Below, piece by piece: positions 35,410 to 44,391 of a DNA stretch of 64,000 bases. Source of the stretch: an uncultured Shewanella sp. GTDB taxonomy: Bacteria > Pseudomonadota > Gammaproteobacteria > Enterobacterales > Shewanellaceae. The number at the start of each line of letters is the position of its first letter. Positions within the stretch are counted from its first letter, which is position 1. Both the position numbers and the translations under genes were made by a program. Below the pieces are notes generated by a model. The model saw only the letters and a list, made by a program, of their open reading frames with translations. It searched no databases and was not told the origin of the DNA. Where the stretch lies: assembly GCF_947501665.1 (NCBI RefSeq), contig NZ_CANMWS010000005.1, positions 1-64,000 of the forward strand, given 5' to 3'.

Positions 35410-36297
35410 ATGCAGCCTTTATTTCAAAACATTATTGAAGTGATATTCCCCATATTACTCGTCGCTTCCGTTGGATATTTATTTGCAATATTCAAACAAC
35501 AACTTGACATTAAAATAATCTCAAAATTAATGTCTCACGTAGGTTATCCTGCGTTGATACTTGCCCATATGCTAGGTCAAGATGTTGACATTAATAAATT
35601 ATTAGAAATGATTTTTGCCGCATTGTTAATGTTTATCCTGTTTGCGATTTTAGTTTATTTTTTCTTACTCATTACAAAACAAAGCATCCCAACCTATTTC
35701 TCTTGTTTAAGCATGAACAATGTTGGCAACATAGGTTTAGCCGTTTGTGCACTCGCATTTGGTCATGAGGGAATACTCTATGGTGTCACTTTTGTCATTA
35801 TCGGTATGATATTTATGTTTATTGTCACTCCAGCTGTCACTTCTGGTACTTGGCATATGAAAGAAGTGTTACTTAGCCCAGCAATTTATAGCGTTATTCT
35901 CGCCCTTTGTATCATTTATTTTCAAATACAATTACCTAAACCCATTACAGCATCACTTCAGATCTTAGGCGGTATGCCTATTCCTCTTATGTTAATCACC
36001 CTCGGCTATAGCCTTGCCCAAATTAAATTAAACAACATAAAAATCGGTATTATTTTCTCTATAATCCACCTCCTAATCGGAGCGATAGTTGCTTTTTTGT
36101 TAACACATTTACTCAATTTAACGGGCAATTTGCGAGGCATTTTAATACTACAATGCATGATGCCCACAGCGATTAATACTTATTTATGGATCTCTATTTT
36201 TAGACCTCAAGATTCAGCACAAATCTCCGGAATCATCTTTATCTCAACACTATTAAGCATTGTGATCTTACCGCTGGTATTGACTTATTGGGTTTAA
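35410..36297 (+). CDS. AEC family transporter (auxin efflux carrier type)
   Basis: The 295-residue protein has about ten hydrophobic segments in two halves, with family-typical motifs in the first half (FPILLVASVGYLF, SMNNVGNIGLAVCALAFG) and second (LGGMPIPLMLITLGYSLAQI, LILQCMMPTAINTYLW). Proteins of this family are secondary carriers for small organic acids such as malate; the substrate is not evident here. The ATG at 35410 is preferred to a TTG five codons upstream because GAGGGAAG lies just before it. It follows the DsbB-like gene by 43 bases on the same strand. Confidence 0.87.
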   Translation: MQPLFQNIIEVIFPILLVASVGYLFAIFKQQLDIKIISKLMSHVGYPALILAHMLGQDVDINKLLEMIFAALLMFILFAILVYFFLLITKQSIPTYFSCLSMNNVGNIGLAVCALAFGHEGILYGVTFVIIGMIFMFIVTPAVTSGTWHMKEVLLSPAIYSVILALCIIYFQIQLPKPITASLQILGGMPIPLMLITLGYSLAQIKLNNIKIGIIFSIIHLLIGAIVAFLLTHLLNLTGNLRGILILQCMMPTAINTYLWISIFRPQDSAQISGIIFISTLLSIVILPLVLTYWV

Positions 36298-36972
36298 GAT
36301 CATTATCACTTTACTTTATTCATTTATAGCTAACTCAATACAAAATATTAGTCGTTATTTTTTCACTGTTAAACGGTTCTTATTCACTCCATTTTATATT
36401 TGACACTGAGGTTGTTTACATACTGCTTTAACTCAATCCCATTGACTTATCTTTGCCCACTTTAGCGTTTGACCATTTAGAAAAGTACAAGAAACATCAA
36501 TATTATGCTGCATTACTGGATGTATCGTCACAGCCATAAGAACTTGATATGGTGTAACCCTTCTTCTGGACTAAAAACTTCTCCTCCACCAGCTAAATGA
36601 GGATAAGTCCAGGTCTTACGGGTTACCGCTTGTTCAACAAACCATAATGGATACAGTGGCGTGACAGGCATGTCACATATGAAAGTGATAATGGAATACC
36701 TAATGTCCACTCTGTTTGAGCTGGACCGATAAAATCAGCCCTATCTTTCCCTTTAACTTAATCAAATGCTGACACATGACATTATATCCATGTGTCTCCC
36801 ATCCCACTTTAACGAAAAAAAACATATAAGCACTCTCTTTCTTGCCCGCTATACAATGCACTTAATCTCAGCGAATCCCCCTAGACACTGAGAATGAAGG
36901 TCGCTATTATGGTTAATTGAGTAATACGCTTTCGCCATCCAACAATATGCATCATGAGTTTGGGGCACCACT
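36298..36972. other. Intergenic region, possible decayed - strand gene
   Basis: No intact gene. On the - strand between about 36430 and 36790 several short stretches read like protein in shifting frames (for example ADFIGPAQTEWTLGIP, then TPLYPLWFVEQAVTRKTW in another frame, then HPVMQHNIDVSCTFLNGQ in a third), interrupted by stops. This looks like a degenerate gene whose family I do not recognise. Confidence 0.35.
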
Positions 36973-37515
36973 ATGATATCCATAACTGAAAAAATTCTAA
37001 ACGCGGCAGAAAATGACATTCGCAGCGGCGGCTACAATAATTTTAACTTTTCAAAATTGGCCACCAGCATAGATACCAGTATCGAACACATTGAACGTTA
37101 TTTTCCTAACAAAGACGAACTTACGGTGGCGGTTGTGCAACGATACCGTATTGGAGTCAATGATACTCTCGCTAAGATAAGCCAAGATTACTCTAATATC
37201 GAAGAAAGACTCTATCATTACGCCAGTTTTTTTGAGCGGGCTATCCTTATCGATAAAAAAATCTGTCCTTGTACTATTTTAGGTGCCGAAATTGATGCCC
37301 TTCCTACAGCGGTTCAAGTCGAAGTTAAACAATTTTTTATTGATAATATCAATTGGTTGTCCGAAGCGATTTTTCTCGGTGAAAAAGGCGCTAAATTAAA
37401 CGCTCAACAACTCATTGCCAGCCTTGATGGCGCCGCTCTGCTGTCCAAACTATTAGACGATCCGGGGCTTATCACCCAGTTAGTCGCCCGCTTTACACAA
37501 AAAAGTGTACATTAA
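36973..37515 (+). CDS. TetR family transcriptional regulator
   Basis: The 180-residue protein has an N-terminal helix-turn-helix (KILNAAENDIRSGGYNNFNF; SIDTSIEHIERYFPNKDELT) that matches the TetR pattern with the Y-F-x-N/K-K recognition end, and a helical C-terminal domain containing CPCTILGAEIDALPTAVQVE. That C-terminal pattern is common in TetR members with the C-terminal domain seen in AcrR-like/YxaF-like regulators. No target gene is obvious: upstream is a decayed region and downstream are tRNA genes. No operator could be identified. Confidence 0.85.
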   Translation: MISITEKILNAAENDIRSGGYNNFNFSKLATSIDTSIEHIERYFPNKDELTVAVVQRYRIGVNDTLAKISQDYSNIEERLYHYASFFERAILIDKKICPCTILGAEIDALPTAVQVEVKQFFIDNINWLSEAIFLGEKGAKLNAQQLIASLDGAALLSKLLDDPGLITQLVARFTQKSVH

Positions 37516-37672
37516 ATCGATTACTCATCTGTTCTTTATTTTGTAAGTAGGGCAGCACTAATTTTCTTTAAGGTTTTCATCGATAAGTTTTCACAGTATC
37601 AATTTGTCTCAGGACAGGACATATTTCAGATGTAAAAAAGCAACCTATTAAAGCTGCCTTTTTCGTTTTATT

Positions 37673-37730
37673 TGGCACAGAGAAAGATAGGGATTTAAAC
37701 CCTACATAGACGTGCTATAAACCCAAGCCC
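37673..37730 (-). pseudogene. Decayed tRNA-Ser copy (3' half)
   Basis: On the - strand this stretch repeats the 3' half of the neighbouring tRNA-Ser with changes: GGGTTTAAATCCCTATC for the T arm (GGGTTCAAATCCCTATC in the intact gene), a broken variable arm, an altered acceptor, and the same GCCAAATAAAAC plus A-rich start of the following terminator. The 5' half is not recognisable. It is a remnant of a tandem tRNA-Ser duplication or of an integration scar. Confidence 0.7.
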
Positions 37731-37752
37731 ATGTCACCAGACATTCAGGTAC

Positions 37753-37784
37753 AAAAAAGTCCATCATTGCTGATGGACTTTTTT
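37753..37784 (-). terminator. Rho-independent terminator of tRNA-Ser
   Basis: AAAAAGTCCATCA / TGATGGACTTTTT form a 13-bp stem around the loop TTGC, just downstream of the tRNA on the - strand, with a T run continuing the stem. The palindromic A/T flanks would allow activity in both directions. Confidence 0.85.
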
Positions 37785-37792
37785 GTTTTATT

Positions 37793-37883
37793 TGGCGGAG
37801 AGATAGGGATTTGAACCCTAGATGGGCTACAAACCCATGCCGGTTTTCAAGACCGGTGCATTCGACCACTCTGCCATCTCTCC
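37793..37883 (-). tRNA. tRNA-Ser (anticodon UGA)
   Basis: The 91-base - strand sequence starts GGAGAGATGGCAGAGTGG and pairs with TCTCTCC at the 3' end (acceptor), followed by the discriminator G and an encoded CCA. The anticodon loop is CTTGAAA within the stem ACCGGT/ACCGGC, giving UGA, which reads UCA and other UCN codons. A long variable arm (GCATGGGTTTGTAGCCCATC) typical of tRNA-Ser and a T arm GGGTTCAAATCCC are present. Confidence 0.97.
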
Positions 37884-37991
37884 AGTGGCGCGAATAATAT
37901 AAGCTCAGCCCTATCTTGTAAAGCCCCAATAAGAAAAATAATACTGATTGAGCAGTTAAACACCAAAGGGATGTTCATAGGCGTAGCAAAC

Positions 37992-39197
37992 TTATTCAGT
38001 AGCAACACTCAAAGCCTTTTTATTTTTATAGCCTCGAAGTTTGTAAGCTGCGAGTACCAATAAACCGCATATACTGATCCCAACACCAATCGCCATTTCT
38101 CCTTGCGACGCCCACATAGCAACAATACTTGAAGCACCAAATGAAATACTGATTTGAATGAAGTTTTGTAACCCAGCCGCTTTCGCCGCATTATCACTGA
38201 ATTCTTGTAAAGCACTGTTCACAACAATGGGGTATATCGCACCGTTCGCTGCAGCCAAAAACGAAAAAATAATCAATAATGGATACAAACTCAACCCTTG
38301 AAAAAGAAGCGTACAAACTGCAATACCAACCACACATAAAGCAAACAGCGTTAATAATACTTGTAACGCTTTTTCTGCACCTAACTTGCGGATCACAATT
38401 TTACTGGCGTATCCCCCCACAATAAACATAATGGTTTGTGGAATAAAACTTAATCCAATTTCAGTCGCAGCAAATCCATGTTGCTCCATCACAATGGGCC
38501 AAAGCGTTAAATAAGCAAAAAAGGCGCCAGAACAAGCACCAAAAATCAATACATTGCCTAAATAACGATTATTTTTTAAAATTGAACAATAAGAAATATT
38601 TTTAGCTTTTGTAAACCCTTCTATATGTTTATCGCTCGGCACTAGTATCCAAGTCAACACGATCAGGGCAATAGCCAGTCCCGTCAATGTCAAGAAAATC
38701 CCTTCCCACCCAGTAATATTCAGTATAAACGCCCCAAGAATAGGGGCTAATGCAGGTGACAACGCCACAAGTGGCATTACATTAGCAAACACGCCTTGTG
38801 CTTTTTCAGCATCATATTTTTCAATCACAATAGCTTGCCAAATAACTCCTGCGCTACACGCTCCCAATGCTTGGAAAAAACGTGCTATATTAAAACTTAA
38901 GATAGTTTCACTATTCGCTAACCAAAAACTGGCAACACCAAAAATAACTAAACCTAAAATAAGTGCACCACGTTTACCCATACGCTGCACTAATGGACCA
39001 TAAAGTAATTGCCCTAACGCTAATCCCGCTAAAAAGCTGGTAAGAGACATGGCTACATGGCTAGAAGAAGCACCAAAATTGGTTTCAATTGCTTTAAATG
39101 CAGGTAAATACATGTCGGTTGCAATAAAACCTAACATGCTTAGCAGGGCCAGATAAGCGATAAATAATAGATATTTAATATCAATAATTGAATTCAT
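37992..39197 (-). CDS. punC: MFS purine nucleoside transporter PunC (YdhC-like)
   Basis: The 401-residue major facilitator protein of the Bcr/CflA group has 12 predicted membrane segments. It matches the E. coli PunC (YdhC) pattern from memory: LSMLGFIATDMYLPAFKAIE at the N-terminus, SAGVIWQAIV, FANVMPLVALSPALAPILGA and NGAIYPIVVNSALQ. PunC imports purine nucleosides in E. coli and is activated by PunR. The ATG at 39197 is selected over a TTG at 39203. The gene is divergent from punR (39317), the same arrangement as ydhC-ydhB. About 120 bases between them should hold the PunR site. Confidence 0.9.
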   Translation of the reverse strand: MNSIIDIKYLLFIAYLALLSMLGFIATDMYLPAFKAIETNFGASSSHVAMSLTSFLAGLALGQLLYGPLVQRMGKRGALILGLVIFGVASFWLANSETILSFNIARFFQALGACSAGVIWQAIVIEKYDAEKAQGVFANVMPLVALSPALAPILGAFILNITGWEGIFLTLTGLAIALIVLTWILVPSDKHIEGFTKAKNISYCSILKNNRYLGNVLIFGACSGAFFAYLTLWPIVMEQHGFAATEIGLSFIPQTIMFIVGGYASKIVIRKLGAEKALQVLLTLFALCVVGIAVCTLLFQGLSLYPLLIIFSFLAAANGAIYPIVVNSALQEFSDNAAKAAGLQNFIQISISFGASSIVAMWASQGEMAIGVGISICGLLVLAAYKLRGYKNKKALSVATE

Positions 39198-39316
39198 AAA
39201 CAAAAAATCAAGACTAAGAAATACAGCAGTGCAGTCTAATCATTTGCTAAAAGCTTGTGAAACGTTTATTTTTGAACTTAGCTATCAAATAATCTCATAG
39301 CAAGGAATTGCCGATA

Positions 39317-40219
39317 ATGCTCTCAGAACAATCACTTCAACTTATCGATATGGTCGCACGTGTCGGTAGTTTCACCGCCGCGGCGAATAAATTACACAAA
39401 GTGCCATCAGCTGTCAGTTATGCCGTAAAACAAGTCGAAGAAGAATTAGGCGTGATATTATTTGAGCGCCATCATCGTAGTGTGAGCCTCACTGCTGCAG
39501 GTGAATATTTTGTCAAACATTCACGAGGCTTGCTTACCAATATCGAAGAGATGCGCTGTGATACCAAACGCATCGCCAATGGCTGGCAACCCACGTTAGC
39601 GATTGCCTTTGATAATATTGTTCGCGCAGACAAAATCAGTACGTTAATCGCCGATTTCTATCGTACATTTAAAAATGTCGAACTGATTATTCGCATTGAA
39701 GTTTTTAATGGTGTGTGGGAATCCATCGCCACTAAGCGCAGCGATATCGCCATCGGTGCCACAACAGCAATTCCCGTAGGAGGCGAATTTCATTTCAAAG
39801 ACATGGGAGAAATAGAATGGGCTTTTCTGGTGAGTCATCATCACCCTTTAGCCAATATTCAACGACCATTAAAAAATGATGAAATGCGCCCTTATCCTTC
39901 CATTTGTTTAGAAGATACGTCCAGAGAAATCCCAAAACGCATGACATGGCTACTTGAAAATCAACGCCGTTTAGTGGTTCCGGACTGGATCAGAGCCATT
40001 AACTGTTTTCGTGAAGGCCTTGGCATAGGTTACATGCCAATGCACTTTGCAGCCCCTTTTATTAAAACAGGCGCCTTAATCGAAAAACAACTTGAGCGAC
40101 CAAAAGCCCCAAGTCCATGCTGCTTAGCCTGGAATGCCGCCAATCAATCACCTGCAATGGCTTGGGTATTAGATTATTTAGGCGATACAAAAAAATTACA
40201 CAAAGATTGGTTAGATTAA
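39317..40219 (+). CDS. punR: LysR-type transcriptional activator PunR (YdhB-like)
   Basis: The 300-residue protein is a LysR family regulator with N-terminal helix-turn-helix (SFTAAANKLHKVPSAVSYAV, LGVILFERHHRSVSLTAAGE) and a C-terminal ligand-binding domain. Many segments match E. coli PunR (YdhB), such as LHKVPSAVSY, EVFNGVW, AIPVGG, EDTSR.IPKR.TWLL and VVPDW. PunR activates punC in response to purine nucleosides. The ATG at 39317 is used because homology starts there and AAGGA lies about ten bases upstream; a TTG at 39308 would sit too close to the ribosome site. Divergent from punC. Confidence 0.92.
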   Translation: MLSEQSLQLIDMVARVGSFTAAANKLHKVPSAVSYAVKQVEEELGVILFERHHRSVSLTAAGEYFVKHSRGLLTNIEEMRCDTKRIANGWQPTLAIAFDNIVRADKISTLIADFYRTFKNVELIIRIEVFNGVWESIATKRSDIAIGATTAIPVGGEFHFKDMGEIEWAFLVSHHHPLANIQRPLKNDEMRPYPSICLEDTSREIPKRMTWLLENQRRLVVPDWIRAINCFREGLGIGYMPMHFAAPFIKTGALIEKQLERPKAPSPCCLAWNAANQSPAMAWVLDYLGDTKKLHKDWLD

Positions 40220-40480
40220 ATATGAATAAACATTTTGACGACTTATTCATTGATCTATGAACTGCTTTTATTCAATAAATGGGAGGAAAAAGCCAATTTA
40301 TCTGACATTTCTGCCATTTCTGTATAAACTTTAACCAATCTCTCTTTAACCTTGTCGCTGGCTAAGGTATGATTTAACTAATTAGCAAGTGATTTTGTAA
40401 TATAACAGGATGTTAGAACGCCTAGCACCTCATTTGACGACACAGTCTTTGCTTAATCAATCTGTTTTTTGGAGAAAGTT

Positions 40481-41140
40481 ATGTCACAACAAACGGTTTA
40501 TTCTGCTGATCAGTCCAGACTGCAAGTAAACAAACTTTTAAAAAATACCTATATGTTATTGTCAATGACATTAGCCTTTTCAGCCGTTTGTGCCGGTTTG
40601 GCAATGGCAATGCAAATCGGGCCTATGATGTCTCTTGGATTATCCATTGGCGGTTTAATCTTGCTTTTTGTCACGCTGAGAAAAGCAGAAGGACAGTCTG
40701 GTATTTTTTGGGTTTTTGCTTTTACTGGAATGCAAGGCGCATCATTAGGTTATATCCTTAATCATTACGCTGGTATGGCCAACGGCCCTCAGCTAATCAT
40801 GCAAGCATTAGGATTAACCTCACTGATTTTTATCACATTATCAGGCTATGCTATCACAACTAAAAAAGACTTCTCTTTCATGAGAGGCTTTTTAGTCGCA
40901 GGACTCGTGATTGTTATTGTCGGGTCAATAGTGAATATATTCCTCGGTAGCGGTCCAGTCTTCATGGCAATGAACGCCGGTCTTGCATTATTGATGACAG
41001 GCTTCATTTTATATGACACTAGCCGAATTGTTAACGGCGGCGAAACCAACTATATTCGTGCAACGGTTTCTTTATATTTAGATTTCCTTAATCTATTTAT
41101 TGCCCTGCTTAACTTAATGGGAATTGGTAATAACGACTAA
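40481..41140 (+). CDS. yccA: Bax inhibitor-1 / YccA family membrane protein
   Basis: The 219-residue protein has seven predicted membrane segments and follows E. coli YccA closely in layout: LLKNTYMLLSMTLAFSA at the start, SGYAITTKKDFSFMRG in the middle, and YDTSRIVNGGETNYIRATVS near the end. YccA is an inner-membrane substrate and modulator of the FtsH protease. The ATG at 40481 follows GGAGA; a TTG four codons upstream is less likely. It is followed by a strong terminator and is monocistronic. In Shewanella-like genomes the gene tends to lie near tus genes, as here. Confidence 0.9.
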   Translation: MSQQTVYSADQSRLQVNKLLKNTYMLLSMTLAFSAVCAGLAMAMQIGPMMSLGLSIGGLILLFVTLRKAEGQSGIFWVFAFTGMQGASLGYILNHYAGMANGPQLIMQALGLTSLIFITLSGYAITTKKDFSFMRGFLVAGLVIVIVGSIVNIFLGSGPVFMAMNAGLALLMTGFILYDTSRIVNGGETNYIRATVSLYLDFLNLFIALLNLMGIGNND

Positions 41141-41197
41141 TTATCGTTGAGCCACTCAGCATTTTATTCATCTTTAATATTATGCTGGATCCAATCT

Positions 41198-41220
41198 AAA
41201 GGCCCCAAGGGGCCTTTTTT
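41198..41220 (+). terminator. Rho-independent terminator after yccA
   Basis: AAAGGCCCC AA GGGGCCTTTTTT: a GC-rich stem with a two-base loop and a T run, 58 bases after the yccA stop. Confidence 0.92.
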
Positions 41221-41303
41221 GTATCAATATAATCGACTGCTATCTATGTTATTATCTCAATCTCTCATTACTTTTTACTTATCAACTGACTGATTGTGCC
41301 CTC

Positions 41304-41963
41304 ATGAAGCAAACACCGAAACATAGCACTCCACACCAGTATTTTAAAATCTTTAAGCCCTTTGGCTGCCTCAGCCAATTTGTTCAAGAAGCCAAAAGGC
41401 CTAAACAGGTTTTAGGTGATCTCTACCCTTTCCCAGCAAAAACCATGGCTGTAGGCCGACTTGATCATGACTCTGAAGGCTTATTACTACTCACCACTGA
41501 CGGAAAGTTCAGTTATAATATTTGTGGTAAACACGTTGAAAAAGAATATTGGGTACAACTCGACGGCAAAATTAATAATGATGCGCTTAGCCAACTACAA
41601 ACAGGTGTAGAGATAGGCATTAAAGGAAAAAAATACCATACTCTACCTTGTCAAGTACACCCACTGACAACTGAACCTGATCTACCACCGCGGGGGCGAA
41701 AAATTCGCGATGCTAGACACGGCCCGACTAGCTGGATAAGTATTTGTCTGAGTGAAGGAAAAAATCGTCAAATACGAAAAATGACTGCCGCTGTTGGCCT
41801 GCCGACATTACGTTTAGTTCGCGTCCGTATTGGAAATATTCACATCGATGACTTATTGCCCGGCAGCGTTCAAAACATCACCCGCAGTATTGAAAACAGC
41901 CAAATTAAACCTTCATTAAAAGACACAAAACATCCCGTAGATATCAATTTTGCGTTACCATAG
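41304..41963 (+). CDS. rluE: 23S rRNA pseudouridine synthase, RluE-like
   Basis: The 219-residue protein belongs to the RsuA/RluB/E/F family of pseudouridine synthases. It opens with FKIFKPFGCLSQFVQEA in place of the usual FNKPxGV, then GRLDHDSEGLLLLTTDGKFS, where the Asp of GRLD is catalytic, and closes with EGKNRQIRKMTAAVGLPTLRLVR. The absence of an N-terminal S4 domain and the PPRGRKIRDARHGPTSWISI segment fit RluE (U2457 in E. coli 23S rRNA) better than RsuA or RluB. It precedes tusD by 30 bases on the same strand and may be co-transcribed. Confidence 0.85.
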   Translation: MKQTPKHSTPHQYFKIFKPFGCLSQFVQEAKRPKQVLGDLYPFPAKTMAVGRLDHDSEGLLLLTTDGKFSYNICGKHVEKEYWVQLDGKINNDALSQLQTGVEIGIKGKKYHTLPCQVHPLTTEPDLPPRGRKIRDARHGPTSWISICLSEGKNRQIRKMTAAVGLPTLRLVRVRIGNIHIDDLLPGSVQNITRSIENSQIKPSLKDTKHPVDINFALP

Positions 41964-41993
41964 AGGAACTATTTTAATCCATAACCTTTATCC

Positions 41994-42383
41994 ATGAGCA
42001 AATTTATCATTCAAGTCAACAGCGCCGCTTATAGTGGGAGCCACAGTTATCGTGCTTATCGCTGCACTAAGGCCCTATTAGAAACGGGTCATGACGTCTT
42101 GCATGTTTTCTTCTACCAAGACGGTGTACTCAATACTAATCAGCTCAACTCACCTGCTAATGATGAGTTTGATTTACGTGCAGCTTGGCAGTCCTTAAGT
42201 GACACCTACCACATTCCGTTAATCAATTGTGCATCTGCAGCATTGAGAAGAGGTGTTTTGTCTGAAACAGAAGCCATTGAAAATGGTTATGCCCATTGGA
42301 ATACTAACCTCCCTTTTACGATGGCGGGCTTAGGCGAATTGGTTACAGGCCTTGAAAAAGCCGACAGATTACTCAATTTTTAA
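41994..42383 (+). CDS. tusD: Sulfurtransferase TusD
   Basis: TusD is part of the TusBCD complex that relays sulfur from TusA to TusE for 2-thiolation of U34 in tRNA-Lys, -Glu and -Gln. The 129-residue DsrE-like protein shows FIIQVNSAAYSG, HDVLHVFFYQDGVL, the active cysteine in LINCASAALRRGV (Cys79, equivalent to Cys78 of E. coli TusD) and a C-terminal GLGELVTGLEKADRLL. First gene of tusDCBE. Confidence 0.95.
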   Translation: MSKFIIQVNSAAYSGSHSYRAYRCTKALLETGHDVLHVFFYQDGVLNTNQLNSPANDEFDLRAAWQSLSDTYHIPLINCASAALRRGVLSETEAIENGYAHWNTNLPFTMAGLGELVTGLEKADRLLNF

Positions 42384-42447
42384 AGAAAAGAATCAATACA
42401 AAAGTGTTAGTGCTAAAATTTTTTGTATCGAAATGTCAGGAAAATAC

Positions 42448-42804
42448 ATGAAGAAAGTCACCATCGTTTTTAGAAAAGGGCCTCATGATAATGCCGCAGG
42501 TCGAGAAGGCTTAGATCTCGCCCTGCTCAGTGCCAGTTTTGAGCAAGAAGTTAGCTTAGTGTTCACTGCTGATGGCATATTCAACTTACTGTCAGATCAA
42601 CACCCTGAGGCTATTGGCTGTAAGGATTATCTCGCGACATTTAAAGCCTTGCCATTATACGACATCGATTCTGTTTTTGTTTGCCAAGACACGATGGACG
42701 CCTTTGGATTAACCGATAACGATTTTTTTATTCCCACCACCGCCTGCCGCCCCAGTGTCATTCAACAGCAGCTGCAATCGGCCGATCAAGTTTGGGTATT
42801 TTAA
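42448..42804 (+). CDS. tusC: Sulfur relay protein TusC
   Basis: TusC is the second DsrE-fold subunit of the TusBCD hexamer. The 118-residue protein reads KKVTIVFRKGPHDNAAGREG, then LLSASFEQEVSLVFTADGIF, as usual for DsrF/TusC. The ATG at 42448 is chosen because AGGA lies before it and because family members start at MKK; the open frame reaches back to 42352 but this would overlap tusD. Its TAA shares a base with the tusB ATG (TAATG). Confidence 0.94.
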   Translation: MKKVTIVFRKGPHDNAAGREGLDLALLSASFEQEVSLVFTADGIFNLLSDQHPEAIGCKDYLATFKALPLYDIDSVFVCQDTMDAFGLTDNDFFIPTTACRPSVIQQQLQSADQVWVF

Positions 42805-43085
42805 TGATTTTACATCACATTCAACATTCTGCCAGTGAAGACAATGCCCTTGAAACTTGCCTTCGCTTTGCAGCAAGTAAAGACAGCATCTTATTAAGCG
42901 CTAATAGCCTTTACGCCCTATTACAACCCACTTGGCAAAACCAGCTTGCTGAGCGCACCGTATACTTATTAAAAGAAGATGTGATGGCCAGAGGATTAAG
43001 CACTCGATTATCAAACTATAACATGATTGATTACAACGAATTTATCAGTCAAACACTGAAACATGAAAAGGTCATTACGTGGTAA
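42804..43085 (+). CDS. tusB: Sulfur relay protein TusB
   Basis: TusB (DsrH) is the third subunit of TusBCD. The 93-residue protein starts [20 protein letters not shown], as is usual for the family, and has the middle [14 protein letters not shown]. The ATG overlaps the tusC stop by one base, and its own stop overlaps the tusE start by seven bases. Coupled translation of the four genes is likely. Confidence 0.92.
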   Translation: MILHHIQHSASEDNALETCLRFAASKDSILLSANSLYALLQPTWQNQLAERTVYLLKEDVMARGLSTRLSNYNMIDYNEFISQTLKHEKVITW

Positions 43086-43417
43086 ACCATATTGTATTTA
43101 ACAATCAAAATATTGAAACTGATCATCAAGGTTATTTAAAAAATGTGGCCGATTGGTCCCCAGAACTGGGTGATATTATCGCGCAAGCAGAAAATATTCA
43201 GCTAACAAACGCTCATTGGGAAGTGGTTAATTTTGTTCGTGATTTTTACCTAGAGTATAAAACGAGCCCCGCCATTCGCGTGTTAGTCAAAGCCATTGGC
43301 CAAACTTTGGGCAGTGAGAAAGGTAACTCAAAATATTTATATACCTTGTTTCCATTAGGCCCTGCCAAACAAGCCACCAAGATTGCCGGTTTACCTAAGC
43401 CGGCCAAATGCATATAA
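43079..43417 (+). CDS. tusE: Sulfur relay protein TusE (DsrC family)
   Basis: TusE takes persulfide sulfur from TusD and hands it to the tRNA thiolase MnmA. The 112-residue protein shows [38 protein letters not shown] and the C-terminal arm [18 protein letters not shown] with the penultimate catalytic cysteine. The start is GTG, overlapping the end of tusB. TusE is the last gene before a bidirectional terminator shared with cyoE. Confidence 0.96.
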   Translation: MVNHIVFNNQNIETDHQGYLKNVADWSPELGDIIAQAENIQLTNAHWEVVNFVRDFYLEYKTSPAIRVLVKAIGQTLGSEKGNSKYLYTLFPLGPAKQATKIAGLPKPAKCI

Positions 43418-43450
43418 ACCTATTGTTCGCTTAAACGAAGCACCAATAAC

Positions 43451-43487
43451 AAAAAAGGAATGATGTCTAAGACATCATTCCTTTTTT
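43451..43487. terminator. Bidirectional terminator between tusE and cyoE
   Basis: A perfect palindrome: AAAAAAGGAATGATGTC, loop TAA, then the complement ending CCTTTTTT. With A and T runs on each side it can stop transcription of both the + strand tus operon and the - strand cyo operon, which converge here. Confidence 0.95.
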
Positions 43488-43506
43488 AAGGATATTGCTA
43501 GAAAAC

Positions 43507-44391
43507 TTACAAACCTAAGCCAATGAGCAAACTGAAAATACTGATAATAATAATGGAAAAGAAAAACATCTTCTTGGCCCACTTTTTATCATCTTCAGCA
43601 GCAAAACCTTGCCAAGCCAACTTGACCCACCAAGCACTCAGTAACAGCATCGACGTTAAATAAATATTGCCAGCATAGCCTAATGCGTACAGTGCAACAC
43701 ACGCCACAGCAAAAGCAATCACATAAACTAAACTATGTACTTTAACTGTTGATATCGCTCTTGTTACTGATAAAATGGGAATACTCGCACTGCGATAATC
43801 CTTAGAGCGAAATACACCAATGGCATAAGAATGTGGAATTTGCCACAAAATGCTAATTAAAATCAAGGTTAACACGCCAGCATCCACATGGTTACTCACC
43901 GCGCAGTATCCCACAGCCATCGGCATTGCACCGGATACAGCACCAATCACGGTGCCGTATTCAGTATGGCGCTTAGCCCACAAGCTATACACTCCCACAT
44001 AAAAAACAAAGCCAATGGCGCCCATCACGAGTGTTAACAGGTTAATACTCGCTAAAAAAGCAAACCCCAAGCCGCCAAGTAGCACACCGTAACTCAGTGC
44101 AAACCAATCCGGCAGCAATCCGCGTACCATAACACGGGTTTGGGTTCGTTCCATCAGCCTATCAATATCTTTGTCTATGTAGTTATTAAAGACACAACCA
44201 GAGGCAATGACTAAGCTGATCCCAATGATGACTTTAAACAGAAGAGCAGCATGCCACTCTCCTTTTGACGCGAGAAAAAAGCAGCCTATCACAGTGATAA
44301 GATTGCCTAGGATAATCCCAGGCTTTGTCACTGAAATAAGCGAGCTTAATCTGACTACATCATGTTTATTCTGAGGTTGTACATGATCCAT
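43507..44391 (-). CDS. cyoE: Protoheme IX farnesyltransferase CyoE (heme O synthase)
   Basis: CyoE attaches a farnesyl group to heme b to make heme O for the bo3 oxidase. The 294-residue integral membrane protein has the family motifs SVTKPGIILGNLITVIGCFF, ASGCVFNNYIDKDIDRLMER (the NxxxDxxxD polyprenyl-diphosphate site) and LWQIPHSYAIGVFRSKDYRS. About nine membrane helices. Its ATG lies within the end of cyoD (37-base overlap). It is the last gene of cyoABCDE; length matches E. coli CyoE. Confidence 0.95.
   Translation of the reverse strand: MDHVQPQNKHDVVRLSSLISVTKPGIILGNLITVIGCFFLASKGEWHAALLFKVIIGISLVIASGCVFNNYIDKDIDRLMERTQTRVMVRGLLPDWFALSYGVLLGGLGFAFLASINLLTLVMGAIGFVFYVGVYSLWAKRHTEYGTVIGAVSGAMPMAVGYCAVSNHVDAGVLTLILISILWQIPHSYAIGVFRSKDYRSASIPILSVTRAISTVKVHSLVYVIAFAVACVALYALGYAGNIYLTSMLLLSAWWVKLAWQGFAAEDDKKWAKKMFFFSIIIISIFSLLIGLGL

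Noticed and set aside
42352..42447. Upstream extension of tusC
   Set aside because: It would overlap tusD, lacks a ribosome site, and homologues start at the internal ATG, which has AGGA before it.
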